Shown one piece after another: positions 11,500 to 20,403 of a stretch of 64,000 bases of DNA; position 1 is the first letter of the stretch, and every line of letters begins with the position of its first letter. This DNA comes from Maricaulis alexandrii. Lineage in GTDB: Bacteria > Pseudomonadota > Alphaproteobacteria > Caulobacterales > Maricaulaceae. The DNA lies in assembly GCF_005871165.1 (NCBI RefSeq), contig NZ_SWKP01000005.1:1-64000 (forward strand), given 5' to 3'. The position numbers and the translations under genes are program-made. Below the pieces are notes generated by a model. That model made no database searches and was not told where the DNA came from. It was given only the letters and a program-made list of their open reading frames with translations.

Positions 11500-12441
11500 C
11501 TACTCGTAAAAGCGGTAATCGGCTTCGATCTGGCGGCCGAGCGCATTGTTGCGGGACAGGAAGTCGGTGATGAATTCGTGCAGGCCGGCGGCGAAGATGT
11601 CGTCGATCGTCATCCGGTTGAGCCGCGCCTGCCCCTCTTCGGCCATGTCCTGGCAGGGCTTTCGCATGTCGTACTCGCGCTCCAGGGCGGAGAGATTGTC
11701 GACGATCTCGCACCAGCAATAATAGAGCGAGCGCGGCATGTGCCGGTCCAGGATGAGGAAGTCGGCGATATGCGACGGATCATTCTCGCCGCCATGCAGC
11801 CAGGAATAGGACCGGTCCGCCGAGACCGAGCGCAGCACCGTCTCCCATTGCACATTGTCGAGCGAGGAACCGACATAAGAGGTGGCGGGCAGGAGGACGT
11901 AATACTTCACGTCCAGCAGGCGGGCCGTGTTGTCGGCGCGCTCCACGAATGTCCCCAGCCGCGCATAGGCGAAAATATCGTCCTGCAGCATGGTACCGTA
12001 GAGCTGACCCCGGACCAGGGCGCTCTGCTGCCGCACCGCGGACATGAGGGCTGGGAGTTCTGCAATACGGACCGGGCGCCGCAGCAGTTCGCGCAGGGTC
12101 ATCCAGCCTTCATTGACCGCTTCCCAGACATCGCGGGTCAGGGAAGTGCGGACCTGGCGGGCATTGCGCCGCGCACCTTCGAACAGGGTCATGACGCTGG
12201 CCGGATTGTCCGGGCTGCGCATCATGAAATCGATCACCGGCCCGGTCTCGAACGTGTCGTGGACCTCCAGGAAGGCATCGCGGCAACCCGCCGTGGTGAT
12301 GATGGACTCCCATTCGCCCTCGGCACTGACCGAGCGGGTCAGGGCCATGCGGAAGCCGGCCTCGACCAGGCGGGCCGTGTTTTCAGCGCGTTCGAGTTGG
12401 CGGAACATCCAGTAGAGGCCGCAGGCATGCCGTCCCAGCAT
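11500..12441 (-). CDS. Alpha-E domain-containing protein
   Basis: 313 residues, nearly all helical, opening MLGRHACGLYWMFRQLERAENTARL, the signature of the alpha-E (DUF403) family. The same ERAENTARLL pattern recurs near residue 165 (FVERADNTARLLDVKYY), suggesting an internal duplication. Alpha-E proteins travel with circularly permuted ATP-grasp and transglutaminase genes and have been proposed to act in peptide-bond formation. No activity has been shown that I know of. One base separates it from the ATP-grasp gene. Confidence 0.92.
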   Translation of the reverse strand: MLGRHACGLYWMFRQLERAENTARLVEAGFRMALTRSVSAEGEWESIITTAGCRDAFLEVHDTFETGPVIDFMMRSPDNPASVMTLFEGARRNARQVRTSLTRDVWEAVNEGWMTLRELLRRPVRIAELPALMSAVRQQSALVRGQLYGTMLQDDIFAYARLGTFVERADNTARLLDVKYYVLLPATSYVGSSLDNVQWETVLRSVSADRSYSWLHGGENDPSHIADFLILDRHMPRSLYYCWCEIVDNLSALEREYDMRKPCQDMAEEGQARLNRMTIDDIFAAGLHEFITDFLSRNNALGRQIEADYRFYE

Positions 12442-12442
12442 A

Positions 12443-13858
12443 TCAGTCCTCCAGTATCCAGGTGTCTTTGGTACCGCCGCCCTGGGAGGAGTTCACCACC
12501 AGGGAGCCCTTCTTCATCGCGACGCGGGTCAGCCCGCCCGGCGTGATGTCGATCCGGTCCGGCGAGACCAGGACAAAGGGCCGAAGATCGACATGGCGCG
12601 GGGCCAGCCCGGCCTTGGTCAGAACCGGAACGGTCGACAGGGAAAGCGTCGGCTGCGCGATATAGTTGGCCGGCCTGGCCTTGAGCTTCTTGCGGAAGCC
12701 GGCGATTTCCTTCTTGCTCGCCGCCGGCCCGACCAGCATGCCGTAACCGCCGGAGCCATGGACCTCCTTGACGACCAGGTCCTCCAGATTGTCGAGGACA
12801 TAGGCCAGGGCGTCCGGCTCGGCACAGCGCCAGGTCGGGACATTCTTCAGGATGGGCGGTTTGCCGGTATAGAATTCGATGATCTCCGGCATGTAGGAAT
12901 AGATCGCCTTGTCATCGGCCACGCCCGTGCCCGGCGCATTGGCGATGGTGATGCCGCCGGCGCGGTAGACATCCATGATGCCCGGAACGCCCAGCACACT
13001 GTCCGACCGGAAGTTCAGCGGATCGAGATAGTCATCATCCACCCGGCGGTAGAGGACATCGATCGGCGTGTAACCCTGCGTGGTTCGCATCGCGATGCGT
13101 CCATCCACGACGCGAAGGTCATGCCCCTCGACCAGGGCGGCGCCCATCTGGTCCGCCAGGAAGGCGTGCTCGAAATAGGCGGAGTTGTGGATGCCCGGAG
13201 TCAGCACGGCAATGGTCGGCCGGGCCCCGCGACTGGCCGGCGGCGCGCTTCGGGCCAAAGCCCGGCGCAGATTGACCGGATAATCGCCGACCGGCTGGAC
13301 CGGGACGCGGGAAAAGAGTTCCGGGAACATGCGCAGCATGGTTTCCCGGTTTTCGATCATGTAGGAGACGCCCGACGGTGTGCGGGCATTGTCTTCGAGC
13401 ACGTAGAATTCGTTCGGACCGGTCCGGACGAGGTCGGTGCCCACAATGTGGGTATAGACGCCACCCGGCGGCGACACCCCGATCATCTGGGGCAGGAAGG
13501 CCTGATTCTCGGCGATCAGATTGAGCGGCAGGCGACCCGCCTTAATGATTTCCTGCTTGTGATAGATGTCGTGCAGGAAGGCATTGATGGCGCGGACCCG
13601 CTGCTCGATGCCGCGCTCCAGCCGCGCCCATTCGCGGGCCGAAATGACCCGCGGCACGATGTCGAACGGGATCAGGCGCTCATCCGCATCCCGGGCTCCG
13701 TAGACATTGAAGGTGATGCCGGTACGACGGAAGAATGTCTCCGCCTCGCGCGACTTGCGGGCGAGTTCGGCGGGCGTGTAGTCGGACAGCCAGCGCGCAT
13801 ACTCCTCATAGGGTTCCCGCGGTGCGCCCGCTTCATCATGCATCTCATTGAACGCCAC
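12443..13858 (-). CDS. Circularly permuted type 2 ATP-grasp protein
   Basis: 471 residues matching the CP_ATPgrasp_2 (DUF404/DUF407) family, with VLEDNARTPSGVSYMIENRE, the RRVDDDYLDPL segment and KEVHGSGGYGMLVGP as nucleotide-binding features. ATP-grasp enzymes join a carboxylate to an amine or thiol through an acyl-phosphate. The natural product here is unknown. It is first in the four-gene minus-strand cluster and is followed with one-base spacing by alpha-E. A promoter-like sequence lies about 190 bases upstream. Confidence 0.92.
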   Translation of the reverse strand: MAFNEMHDEAGAPREPYEEYARWLSDYTPAELARKSREAETFFRRTGITFNVYGARDADERLIPFDIVPRVISAREWARLERGIEQRVRAINAFLHDIYHKQEIIKAGRLPLNLIAENQAFLPQMIGVSPPGGVYTHIVGTDLVRTGPNEFYVLEDNARTPSGVSYMIENRETMLRMFPELFSRVPVQPVGDYPVNLRRALARSAPPASRGARPTIAVLTPGIHNSAYFEHAFLADQMGAALVEGHDLRVVDGRIAMRTTQGYTPIDVLYRRVDDDYLDPLNFRSDSVLGVPGIMDVYRAGGITIANAPGTGVADDKAIYSYMPEIIEFYTGKPPILKNVPTWRCAEPDALAYVLDNLEDLVVKEVHGSGGYGMLVGPAASKKEIAGFRKKLKARPANYIAQPTLSLSTVPVLTKAGLAPRHVDLRPFVLVSPDRIDITPGGLTRVAMKKGSLVVNSSQGGGTKDTWILED

Positions 13859-14048
13859 ACATCACCTTTGCCGCTGGATCGCGCGCACAGGGCCGCGAAT
13901 TCCGGCGATGCGCCGAACCGCACCGCGTCTGAAGGACTGTGTTCTGACGATCCCGCCTGCATTCGGCAGAGCGGGAGAAGCCGGGCCTGTGGTCGCCGCG
14001 CGCCCGCTCTTGATGGCGGCGCTTGATAGCTCCCAGAACACCTTGTTT

Positions 14049-14075
14049 TTTATAGTGTCGAGCGCGGTCGGGCAA
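14049..14075 (-). promoter_or_regulatory. Possible promoter of the ATP-grasp/Anbu cluster
   Basis: On the minus strand TTGCCC (14070-14075) and TATAAA (14049-14054) are separated by 15 bases, slightly short for a housekeeping promoter. It sits directly next to the end of the tetR gene and would give a leader of about 185 nt before the ATP-grasp start. No operator-like repeat is seen in the leader. Confidence 0.35.
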
Positions 14076-14077
14076 CT

Positions 14078-14740
14078 CTAGGGGTTCGGGTTTTCGTCCG
14101 AATCCGGCCCGGTAACCAGATATCCGTAGATCGTGTCCGCCATCGCGGCGACAAACTGGTCGTCGCTCAGGCGGATCAGGGCCCCGGCCCCGTCCTCCGG
14201 ATAGAGGCCCCGCTCCAGGGGCAGGGTGTTGAGCAGATAGGCCAGCATCTGGGCCGCCGTCTCCGGATCACCCATCCGGACCTCATCGGCGAACAGGTCA
14301 ATGACCTGACGGGCCGAGGCCAGGCTGGCATCGATATAGGCCTGCCAGTCATCGCCCACGAGATCGGGACGCAGGCGGGCATAGAGATGGGCCGCCTGAA
14401 GCAGGTGGCCGTGTTCACGCAGAAAACCCCAGGCCGAGCCCATGATCTGGCGAAGCGCCGCGCGGAGGCCTTGCCCGGGGTCCAGTTCAATCCGGCCCTC
14501 GGCGGCCATGTAGGCGTCGAGCCGGGCCCGGTAGAGCTCGAAGATCACCGGGATGAAGGCGTCCTTGTTCTCGAAGCGGCGATAGACCGTGCCCACGGCC
14601 AGTCCGGCTTCAGTGGCCAGCTCCGCCATGGTGAGGCTGTCGAAGGCGCGGGTACGGAGCAGGCGCTCCAACGCGGCCACAAGTTTGTCCCGCGTGGCCC
14701 GCGATCGCGCCTGGCTGGCCGGTTTGGTGCCTTGACTCAT
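14078..14740 (-). CDS. TetR/AcrR-family transcriptional regulator
   Basis: 220 residues. The N-terminal helix-turn-helix is clear (RDKLVAALERLL, then MAELATEAGLAVGTVYRRFENKDAF). The C-terminal ligand domain is variable, as usual. It is transcribed divergently from a CPBP protease gene, with a 24-bp palindrome in the gap that is probably its operator. It therefore likely represses itself and the protease. I chose MSQGTKP at 14740; the upstream in-frame extension would run through the palindrome. Confidence 0.9.
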   Translation of the reverse strand: MSQGTKPASQARSRATRDKLVAALERLLRTRAFDSLTMAELATEAGLAVGTVYRRFENKDAFIPVIFELYRARLDAYMAAEGRIELDPGQGLRAALRQIMGSAWGFLREHGHLLQAAHLYARLRPDLVGDDWQAYIDASLASARQVIDLFADEVRMGDPETAAQMLAYLLNTLPLERGLYPEDGAGALIRLSDDQFVAAMADTIYGYLVTGPDSDENPNP

Positions 14741-14758
14741 CTCAACCCACTCTCTAAA

Positions 14759-14782
14759 TGCGAATGAGAATTCGCATTCGCA
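14759..14782. promoter_or_regulatory. Palindromic operator between tetR and CPBP gene
   Basis: TGCGAATGAGAATTCGCATT plus CGCA forms a 24-bp near-perfect palindrome centred on GAATTC; arms TGCGAATG and CATTCGCA match exactly. Its place 18 bases before the tetR start, in the divergent gap, fits a TetR-family operator. Confidence 0.7.
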
Positions 14783-14849
14783 ATTTGATCGTCTGCTTGG
14801 TCGCATCAGGGACCCGGCAGGTCAATCCCGCCCAGCCGAAGGACATGCC

Positions 14850-15599
14850 ATGCTCTCCCCGCTCCTGACCGAACCCGCCCTGCTCGCCGGCCTCTCAGCC
14901 ATCGCCGTCCTGCTGGTCATCACCTGGGTGGTTGACCTGCTGGACCTGCGCCGGAAACGCGCCAGCCAGCCGGGCTATTCCAAGCGCAAGGCCTATGCCC
15001 GCACCATGCTCATGCTGTGGACGACGGCGGCGCTGTGTGTCGCCGCCTGGCTCGGCTCCGGCCGCGATCTGGCAACGCTGGGCCTGTCAGCCGGAACGGG
15101 TTGGCGCGGTCTGGCGGGATGGATCGCGGCCCTGCTGGCCTCGGCCTATGTCATCTACACGATCTATCTGGCGGCCACGTCCCGCGAGGCCCGCGCGAAC
15201 ATCCGGCAGCAATTCGACACGGCGAAAGGGATGGATCTCCTGCGGCCGCAAACCCGGAAGGAACATCGCGACTTCCAATTCCTGTCGGTCACCGCCGGGG
15301 TCACGGAGGAGATCATTTTCCGGGGCTTCCTGATTGGCGCCCTCGCCCTGGTTCTGCCGCTCTGGCTGGCCGCGTTTGTCTCGGTCGCGGCCTTCCTGCT
15401 GGCGCACATCTATCAGGGCGCCGCCGGGCTCGGTCGGATTGCACCGGTCACCCTCGTGATGACCGGGATTTTCCTGGTCTCCGGCACGCTCTGGCCCGCC
15501 ATTCTCCTGCACTGCCTGGTCGATGCCGCCGCGGGCGGAATGATCGCGCTGGTGGATCATCATGAAGCGGCCGACAAGGCCGAACCCGTCCCCGCCTAG
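14850..15599 (+). CDS. CPBP-family intramembrane metalloprotease
   Basis: 249 residues with about seven membrane segments and the CPBP motifs EEIIFRGF, LLAHIYQG and ILLHCLVDAA. It is the second CPBP protein in the window and is not closely similar to the one at 3.8 kb outside the motifs. It is divergent from tetR and probably controlled by it. The stop codon overlaps the recF stop on the other strand in a shared CTAG. The start at 14850 follows GAAGGA; ATG 14845 is in another frame. Confidence 0.87.
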   Translation: MLSPLLTEPALLAGLSAIAVLLVITWVVDLLDLRRKRASQPGYSKRKAYARTMLMLWTTAALCVAAWLGSGRDLATLGLSAGTGWRGLAGWIAALLASAYVIYTIYLAATSREARANIRQQFDTAKGMDLLRPQTRKEHRDFQFLSVTAGVTEEIIFRGFLIGALALVLPLWLAAFVSVAAFLLAHIYQGAAGLGRIAPVTLVMTGIFLVSGTLWPAILLHCLVDAAAGGMIALVDHHEAADKAEPVPA

Positions 15600-16768
15600 C
15601 AGCGGGTCACTTCGGCCGCGTCCACCTCGAAATACTGGATGTGGCCGCCAAAGGGTTCGAACAGGACCCGTTCAACGCCCGTCAGCCAGGCCTGGGATCC
15701 GGTCGCCAGGATCTCCCGGGCCAGTCCTTCCCGGCGCGGCGCATCCAGATGGGCACAGGCTTCATCGAACAGGAGAAGCGGTGCCTGGCCGCCCTGCTGA
15801 CCCAGCGCCCGGGCCTGGGCCAGGGCGAGGGTCAGGATCAGGGCCTTCTGTTCACCGGTGGAGCAATCCGCCGCCGGCTGATCCTTCATCCGGTGCCGGG
15901 CGACGAGCTCGGTCCGGTGGGGGCCGCGGGTCAGGGTCCGGCCGACAATGGCATCGCGCTGCCGGCCTTCCCGCAGAGCGGCGGCGAAATTGTCCTCGGC
16001 CGTGCCGGCATCGGCACCGCCGGCCAGGTCCGCTTCCACCGCACCGTCCAGCGCCAGGTCGGCTTGCGGAAACACGCCTTCCGGCCGGGCATCGATCTCG
16101 CCCTGAAGCCGGATCAAGGCGTCCAGCCGTGCCGCGGCCATGGCCACGCCGTGCCCCGCCATGTCCTGCTCGAGCGCGTCCAGCCAGGACGGGTCGGCCC
16201 GGCCTTCATCCAGAAGGCGCTGGCGGCGGGTGCGGATTTTCTCATAGGCGGAGGCCGCCTCGGCATGGGCAGGGTCGGCGGCATAGACGAGCCGGTCGAA
16301 AAAACGGAGACGGTCCGCCCGCGGTCCGGCAAACAGGCGGTCCTGGGCCGGGGTCAGCCAGATCATCGGCACCAGGCGGGCCAGCTCGCCCTGGGGTGCG
16401 GGCTCACCATCGATCCGGGTCTGCCGGCGACCGCCCTCACCGGAACCGACACCGACGCGCCGCTCCCCGTCACGCGTCTCAAGCTCGGCAAAGACAGCCC
16501 AGCTGGACGCGGGTTGTCCGTCGATCTTGCGGACCACACTGTCCGCCCCGGCCGAGCGCAGCCCGCGTCCGGGAGCGAGAAAGGAGAGCGCTTCGAGCAG
16601 ATTGGTCTTGCCCGCCCCATTGGCCCCGAACAGGGCCACCGGGCGCGGCTCCAGATCGAGATCGAGGCTGGCATAGCTGCGAAAATCGGTCAGGCGCAAA
16701 CGACGAACCGCCGCCGGTGGCACCGGCGGCGGCTGGTCAGTCTCGTATGCTTCTTCGTCCGGCGTCAC
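15596..16768 (-). CDS. recF: DNA replication and repair protein RecF
   Basis: 390 residues, an SMC-like ATPase that helps load RecA at gapped DNA. Walker A is GANGAGKTNLLEAL, and the Walker B region is LLLFDEACAHLD. The start is GTG, in a GTGA overlap with the dnaN stop, so the two are translationally coupled. The usual dnaA-dnaN-recF order is kept, but gyrB is 8 kb away. The final TAG shares CTAG with the convergent CPBP gene. Confidence 0.95.
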   Translation of the reverse strand: MTPDEEAYETDQPPPVPPAAVRRLRLTDFRSYASLDLDLEPRPVALFGANGAGKTNLLEALSFLAPGRGLRSAGADSVVRKIDGQPASSWAVFAELETRDGERRVGVGSGEGGRRQTRIDGEPAPQGELARLVPMIWLTPAQDRLFAGPRADRLRFFDRLVYAADPAHAEAASAYEKIRTRRQRLLDEGRADPSWLDALEQDMAGHGVAMAAARLDALIRLQGEIDARPEGVFPQADLALDGAVEADLAGGADAGTAEDNFAAALREGRQRDAIVGRTLTRGPHRTELVARHRMKDQPAADCSTGEQKALILTLALAQARALGQQGGQAPLLLFDEACAHLDAPRREGLAREILATGSQAWLTGVERVLFEPFGGHIQYFEVDAAEVTRC

Positions 16769-17883
16769 ACGCGCAGCGGCATCAGCACGTAAAGCGCGTC
16801 CGGGTCGCCGCTGTCCGTCACCAGCGCCGGCGAGGCGGCATCGGCGAAGTGGAAGCGGGCTTCGTCACCCTGGATCTGGGACGCGACGTCCAGCATGTAG
16901 CGGGCGTTGAAACCGATGGAGAAACCATCTTCCGAATAGGAGACGGCGAGCTCTTCCTCGGCCTGGCCGCTTTCCGGATTGTTCACCGCCAGGGTCAGCG
17001 AGTCCTCGCCCAGGGTGAGCTTCACCGAACGGGACTTTTCGACCGAAATGGTCGCGACACGGTCCACGGCTTCGGCGAAACGCTTGTTCTCGACCGACAT
17101 GAGCTTGGAATTGCCGCGCGGAATGACGCGCTCATAGTCCGGGAAAGCGCCATCGATCAGTTTCGACGTCAGCACGGCGCGGCCAAGACGGAAACGGATC
17201 TTGCCCTCGGAGACGGAGACTTCGACATCGTCATCGGCATCTTCCAGCAGACGGCGGACTTCCTGGACCGTCTTGCGCGGCACGATCACGGCGGGCATGC
17301 CGTCCGCCCCGTCCGGCAGGTCGATCTCGGCCAGGGCCAGGCGGACACCATCGGTGGCGACAGCGCGCAGCGTCTTGCGGCCATCCTGGTCGGCGGCGTG
17401 CAGATGGATACCGTTGAGATAGTAGCGGGTCTCTTCGGTGGAGATCGCGAAACGGGTCTTGTCGATCAGACGCGCCAGTTCACTGGCCGGCATCTGGAAG
17501 CGGTGTTCCAGATCCTCGGTCGGCATGACCGGGAAATCGCCGGGCGGCAGGGAGGGCAGGTTGAAGTTGGACCGGCCTGCCCGAAGGGTCAGACGCGGAT
17601 CGCCACTATTCATCTCCAGCGTGACATCGGCGCCATCGGGAAGCTTGCGGGTGATGTCATAGAGCGTGTGCGCCGGCGCGGTGATGAGGCCTTCGCCCTC
17701 GCAGCTGGCATTGGTGGTTTCCAGGATCTCGATATCCAGGTCGGTCGCGGCAAAGCTGGCACCGTCCGGACCGGCCGAGATCAGCACATTGGACAGGATC
17801 GGAATGGTGTTGCGCTTCTCGACAACGGCCTGGACATGGCCCAGGGCCTTGAGGAGGGTCGCGCGCTCGATCGTCAGCTTCAT
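16765..17883 (-). CDS. dnaN: DNA polymerase III beta sliding clamp
   Basis: 372 residues in three repeated clamp domains, starting MKLTIERATLLKALGHVQ and ending with the PLRV tail typical of beta clamps (LMPLRV). As a dimer it tethers Pol III to DNA. The 172-bp gap to the dnaA stop probably contains its own promoter; there is also possible read-through from dnaA. The GTGA overlap with recF links their translation. Confidence 0.96.
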   Translation of the reverse strand: MKLTIERATLLKALGHVQAVVEKRNTIPILSNVLISAGPDGASFAATDLDIEILETTNASCEGEGLITAPAHTLYDITRKLPDGADVTLEMNSGDPRLTLRAGRSNFNLPSLPPGDFPVMPTEDLEHRFQMPASELARLIDKTRFAISTEETRYYLNGIHLHAADQDGRKTLRAVATDGVRLALAEIDLPDGADGMPAVIVPRKTVQEVRRLLEDADDDVEVSVSEGKIRFRLGRAVLTSKLIDGAFPDYERVIPRGNSKLMSVENKRFAEAVDRVATISVEKSRSVKLTLGEDSLTLAVNNPESGQAEEELAVSYSEDGFSIGFNARYMLDVASQIQGDEARFHFADAASPALVTDSGDPDALYVLMPLRV

Positions 17884-18055
17884 GTCTCGCGTTCCGCTTT
17901 TAGCGTATGTGTTGTCAGCGTCTTGAGGGACGGCACAGCGGGCCGGACGCTCGTGTGCAAATCAGGGTGGACCAAAGAGGATACATGAAAACGCGCCTTC
18001 GCAAGAGATTTCTCCAGCGTCAGCGCGTTCTCATTAACCGTGTTCGCAAGCGAGG

Positions 18056-19540
18056 TCAGCCCTGCAAGTCGCGGGTGAGGCGATCGATTTCATCGGCAAT
18101 CGGATCACCGGACTCCATCATGGAGGTCACCTTGTTGACCGCGTGAATGACCGTGGAATGGTCCCGGCCACCGAAACGGCGGCCGATATCCGGCAGGGAC
18201 CGCGTGGTCAGCGTCTTGGACAGATACATGGCCACATGGCGCGGACGCACGACGCTCTGAGTGCGGCGCTTGGAGCAGATATCCGCCGGCGTCACACCGA
18301 AGTGCGAGGCGACCGCTTTCTGGATCTCGTCCACGGTCAGGCGCTTTTCCGAGCTGAGCGACAATTCGCGCAGGGCGGTGGAAACGGCTTCCATCGTCAC
18401 CGGCAGGCCGAGCAGGGCCGTGCGGCAGATGACATTGTTGAGGACGCCTTCCAGCTCCCGCGGGCTGGTCGTGATGCGGGCGGCGAGGAAATCGCGCACC
18501 GGCTCAGGCACGTCCAGCACCGGATAGTGGCATTTCGCCTGGGCGATCTTGCAGTCCAGGATCTGGCGGCGCAGATCGAGATCTGGCTTGCCCAGCGGAC
18601 AGGAGAGACCACCGACCAGCACGGAACGCAGACGCTCATCCGCGACCTGGAGTTCCGACGGCGGACGGTGCGAGGCGAGGACAACCTGCTTGTTCTCGGC
18701 AACCAGGGCCGCGATCGTGTTGAGCAGCTCGTCTTCCGTCTTCGGCTTGCCGGCGATGAAGTGGACATCATCGATCAGCAGGACATCGACACTGCGCACC
18801 ATCTCCTTGAAGGAGAGCGTGTCGCGGGCCCGCATGGCCGACACGAAACCGGACAGGAATTCCTCGGCTGTCAGGTAAAGGGCCTTGCGCGGACGGGAAT
18901 GGTGTTCGAAGGCCGATGCCACGGCGTGCATGAGGTGCGTCTTGCCAACCCCGTAATCGCCATAGAAGAAGACCGGATTGAAGGGCGGCGTCTGGGCACC
19001 CACGACCGTGCGTGCGGCCGCGGCGGCGACTTCATTGGCCGGACCGACGCGGAAACTGTCAAAGGTGAAACGCGTTTCACCAAGATTGTCCGCATCGGAC
19101 TCCCCGTCCGCCTGGGTCGACGGCTTGGCGGACGACAGGGGCTTTTGCAGCGCTTCACGGACTTCACGGACCGGCGCGGACGGCTGGGACAAACGGGCTG
19201 CGCCCGGCGCAACCAGGGGCTGCGGCTCGGGATCACCCTCGGCGAGCAGGTGAATGGCGCGATGGGTGGAGTCGAGTTCCGCCCAGATACCGCGAATTCG
19301 GGCACCCCAATGGTCTTCAACCCAGTCGCGATTGAACGTGCTCGGAGCCACGATGATAATGGCACCCGTTTCGGAAACACGGACCCGAAGACGTGCGATT
19401 TCCTGGGAGTAGATTGCCGGGCCGCACTCGTCTCTCAGATGGGCGCGAACCTGCCGCCAAGTTGCGGAAATCCCCCCTGCACCCTCGACCTCTGCACCCG
19501 CGTTCTTGGCTTCTGCCACAGCCAATTTGTTATACGCCAT
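18056..19540 (-). CDS. dnaA: Chromosomal replication initiator DnaA
   Basis: 494 residues. Domain I (to about 90) contains [15 protein letters not shown]. The AAA+ domain has Walker [16 protein letters not shown] and Walker [14 protein letters not shown]. Domain IV ends with the DnaA-box reading helix [18 protein letters not shown]. It melts the origin and regulates genes through TTATCCACA-type boxes. MAYNKLA at 19540 is chosen; the earlier start adds nine residues without support. A long leader and a GANTC-rich promoter region lie upstream, followed by rpsT as in Caulobacter. Confidence 0.97.
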   Translation of the reverse strand: MAYNKLAVAEAKNAGAEVEGAGGISATWRQVRAHLRDECGPAIYSQEIARLRVRVSETGAIIIVAPSTFNRDWVEDHWGARIRGIWAELDSTHRAIHLLAEGDPEPQPLVAPGAARLSQPSAPVREVREALQKPLSSAKPSTQADGESDADNLGETRFTFDSFRVGPANEVAAAAARTVVGAQTPPFNPVFFYGDYGVGKTHLMHAVASAFEHHSRPRKALYLTAEEFLSGFVSAMRARDTLSFKEMVRSVDVLLIDDVHFIAGKPKTEDELLNTIAALVAENKQVVLASHRPPSELQVADERLRSVLVGGLSCPLGKPDLDLRRQILDCKIAQAKCHYPVLDVPEPVRDFLAARITTSPRELEGVLNNVICRTALLGLPVTMEAVSTALRELSLSSEKRLTVDEIQKAVASHFGVTPADICSKRRTQSVVRPRHVAMYLSKTLTTRSLPDIGRRFGGRDHSTVIHAVNKVTSMMESGDPIADEIDRLTRDLQG

Positions 19541-19688
19541 CGTTCGCCACACTTTTGTTGTTCCCACGCACTACGCGCAAGCCATGTGTTTGTAATTTCG
19601 GCAAAATTTCCCCTCGCCCAGCGCCGCAGAATTGGTCGCCAGACCCGGAATGTTATCCGCATGGGGATGATCGCCCTCAGAGGTCCAA

Positions 19689-19716
19689 AGGTTACGCTTT
19701 CCCCATTTTCGGTCAA
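19689..19716 (-). promoter_or_regulatory. Predicted dnaA promoter
   Basis: Reading the minus strand, TTGACC (19711-19716) and TAACCT (19689-19694) are 16 bases apart, a fair housekeeping promoter. It would give a leader of roughly 140 nt before the dnaA ATG. A long dnaA leader is also known in Caulobacter. The 19541-19963 gap contains no gene or clear DnaA box beyond this and the GANTC cluster. Confidence 0.5.
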
Positions 19717-19719
19717 CCG

Positions 19720-19745
19720 GATTCAACGCCTCGAATCAGAGATTC
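19720..19745. promoter_or_regulatory. Cluster of three GANTC (CcrM) sites upstream of dnaA
   Basis: GATTC at 19720-19724, GAATC at 19733-19737 and GATTC at 19741-19745 fall within 26 bases. The first lies three bases upstream of the predicted minus-35 box. GANTC is the recognition site of the cell-cycle methyltransferase CcrM, and dnaA transcription in Caulobacter responds to its methylation state. The function here is inferred from position. Confidence 0.6.
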
Positions 19746-19963
19746 TTCGCTTGACACGAGAAATCCGTGACCGGATCGATGTTTGTCTTTTGTGACGGAT
19801 TTATGACAAAATTTCCGGTCTTTTTTCACGACCAAAACGTCCCCATTTCTGGCGCGCGGATCACCGAAAGCCGGCTTTGGCAACCCCTCCGTATGAGGAT
19901 TAAAAAAATTCCTCACATGACCGGAATTTCGCAAATTGAACCGGTCGCCATCCAACGTCCGGA

Positions 19964-20000
19964 CAAAAAAATACGCCCGAGGCGTGTGCCCCGGGCGCAT
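19964..20000 (-). terminator. Rho-independent terminator of rpsT
   Basis: On the minus strand GCGCCCG pairs with CGGGCGT around a short loop and is followed by seven T. It lies 26 bases past the rpsT stop and separates rpsT from dnaA transcription. Confidence 0.85.
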
Positions 20001-20025
20001 TTGATAATCGGTCGTAAAAGGTGGC

Positions 20026-20292
20026 TTAGGACGCCATCGCCTTCACGCGGGCCGACAGGCGCGAAACCTTGCGCGAGCCGGTGTTCTTGTGAACGACGCC
20101 GTTGGACACAGCGCGCATCAGTTCCGATTCCGCCTGGACCAGAGCGGTCTTGGCAGCAGCCTGGTCGCCGGACTCGATCGCCAGTTCGACCTTCTTCACA
20201 AAGGTCCGCACGCGCGAGCGGCGAGCCTTGTTGACGGCCGTGCGACGCGCAATCTTGCGAACCATTTTCTTGGCCGAGTTGGTGTTGGCCAT
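20026..20292 (-). CDS. rpsT: 30S ribosomal protein S20
   Basis: 88 residues, highly basic, opening [21 protein letters not shown], the usual S20 N-terminus. It binds 16S rRNA in the small subunit. A GAGG ribosome site precedes the start and a strong terminator follows. Its place immediately upstream of dnaA is conserved in alphaproteobacteria. Confidence 0.97.
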   Translation of the reverse strand: MANTNSAKKMVRKIARRTAVNKARRSRVRTFVKKVELAIESGDQAAAKTALVQAESELMRAVSNGVVHKNTGSRKVSRLSARVKAMAS

Positions 20293-20403
20293 CGATCCTA
20301 ACCTCTTCGTCGTGCCGGGCCGCGAAATGACCCGGTGAAATCCGTGAGCGGCGGCGTATAGGCCCTTGGGGCCGGGCCGTCAACCGCTCAATGGCACCCT
20401 GCC

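Noticed and set aside
17985-18146. Basic small protein starting MKTRLRKRF with a good ribosome site, between dnaN and dnaA
   Set aside because: It runs antisense into the dnaA C-terminus and its composition follows the complement of that coding sequence. No independent support.
19541-19963. Chromosomal origin at the dnaA upstream gap
   Set aside because: It is fairly AT-rich, but I found no TTATCCACA-like box; the DnaA boxes visible are 8 kb away near dut. The promoter and methylation sites explain the gap sufficiently.
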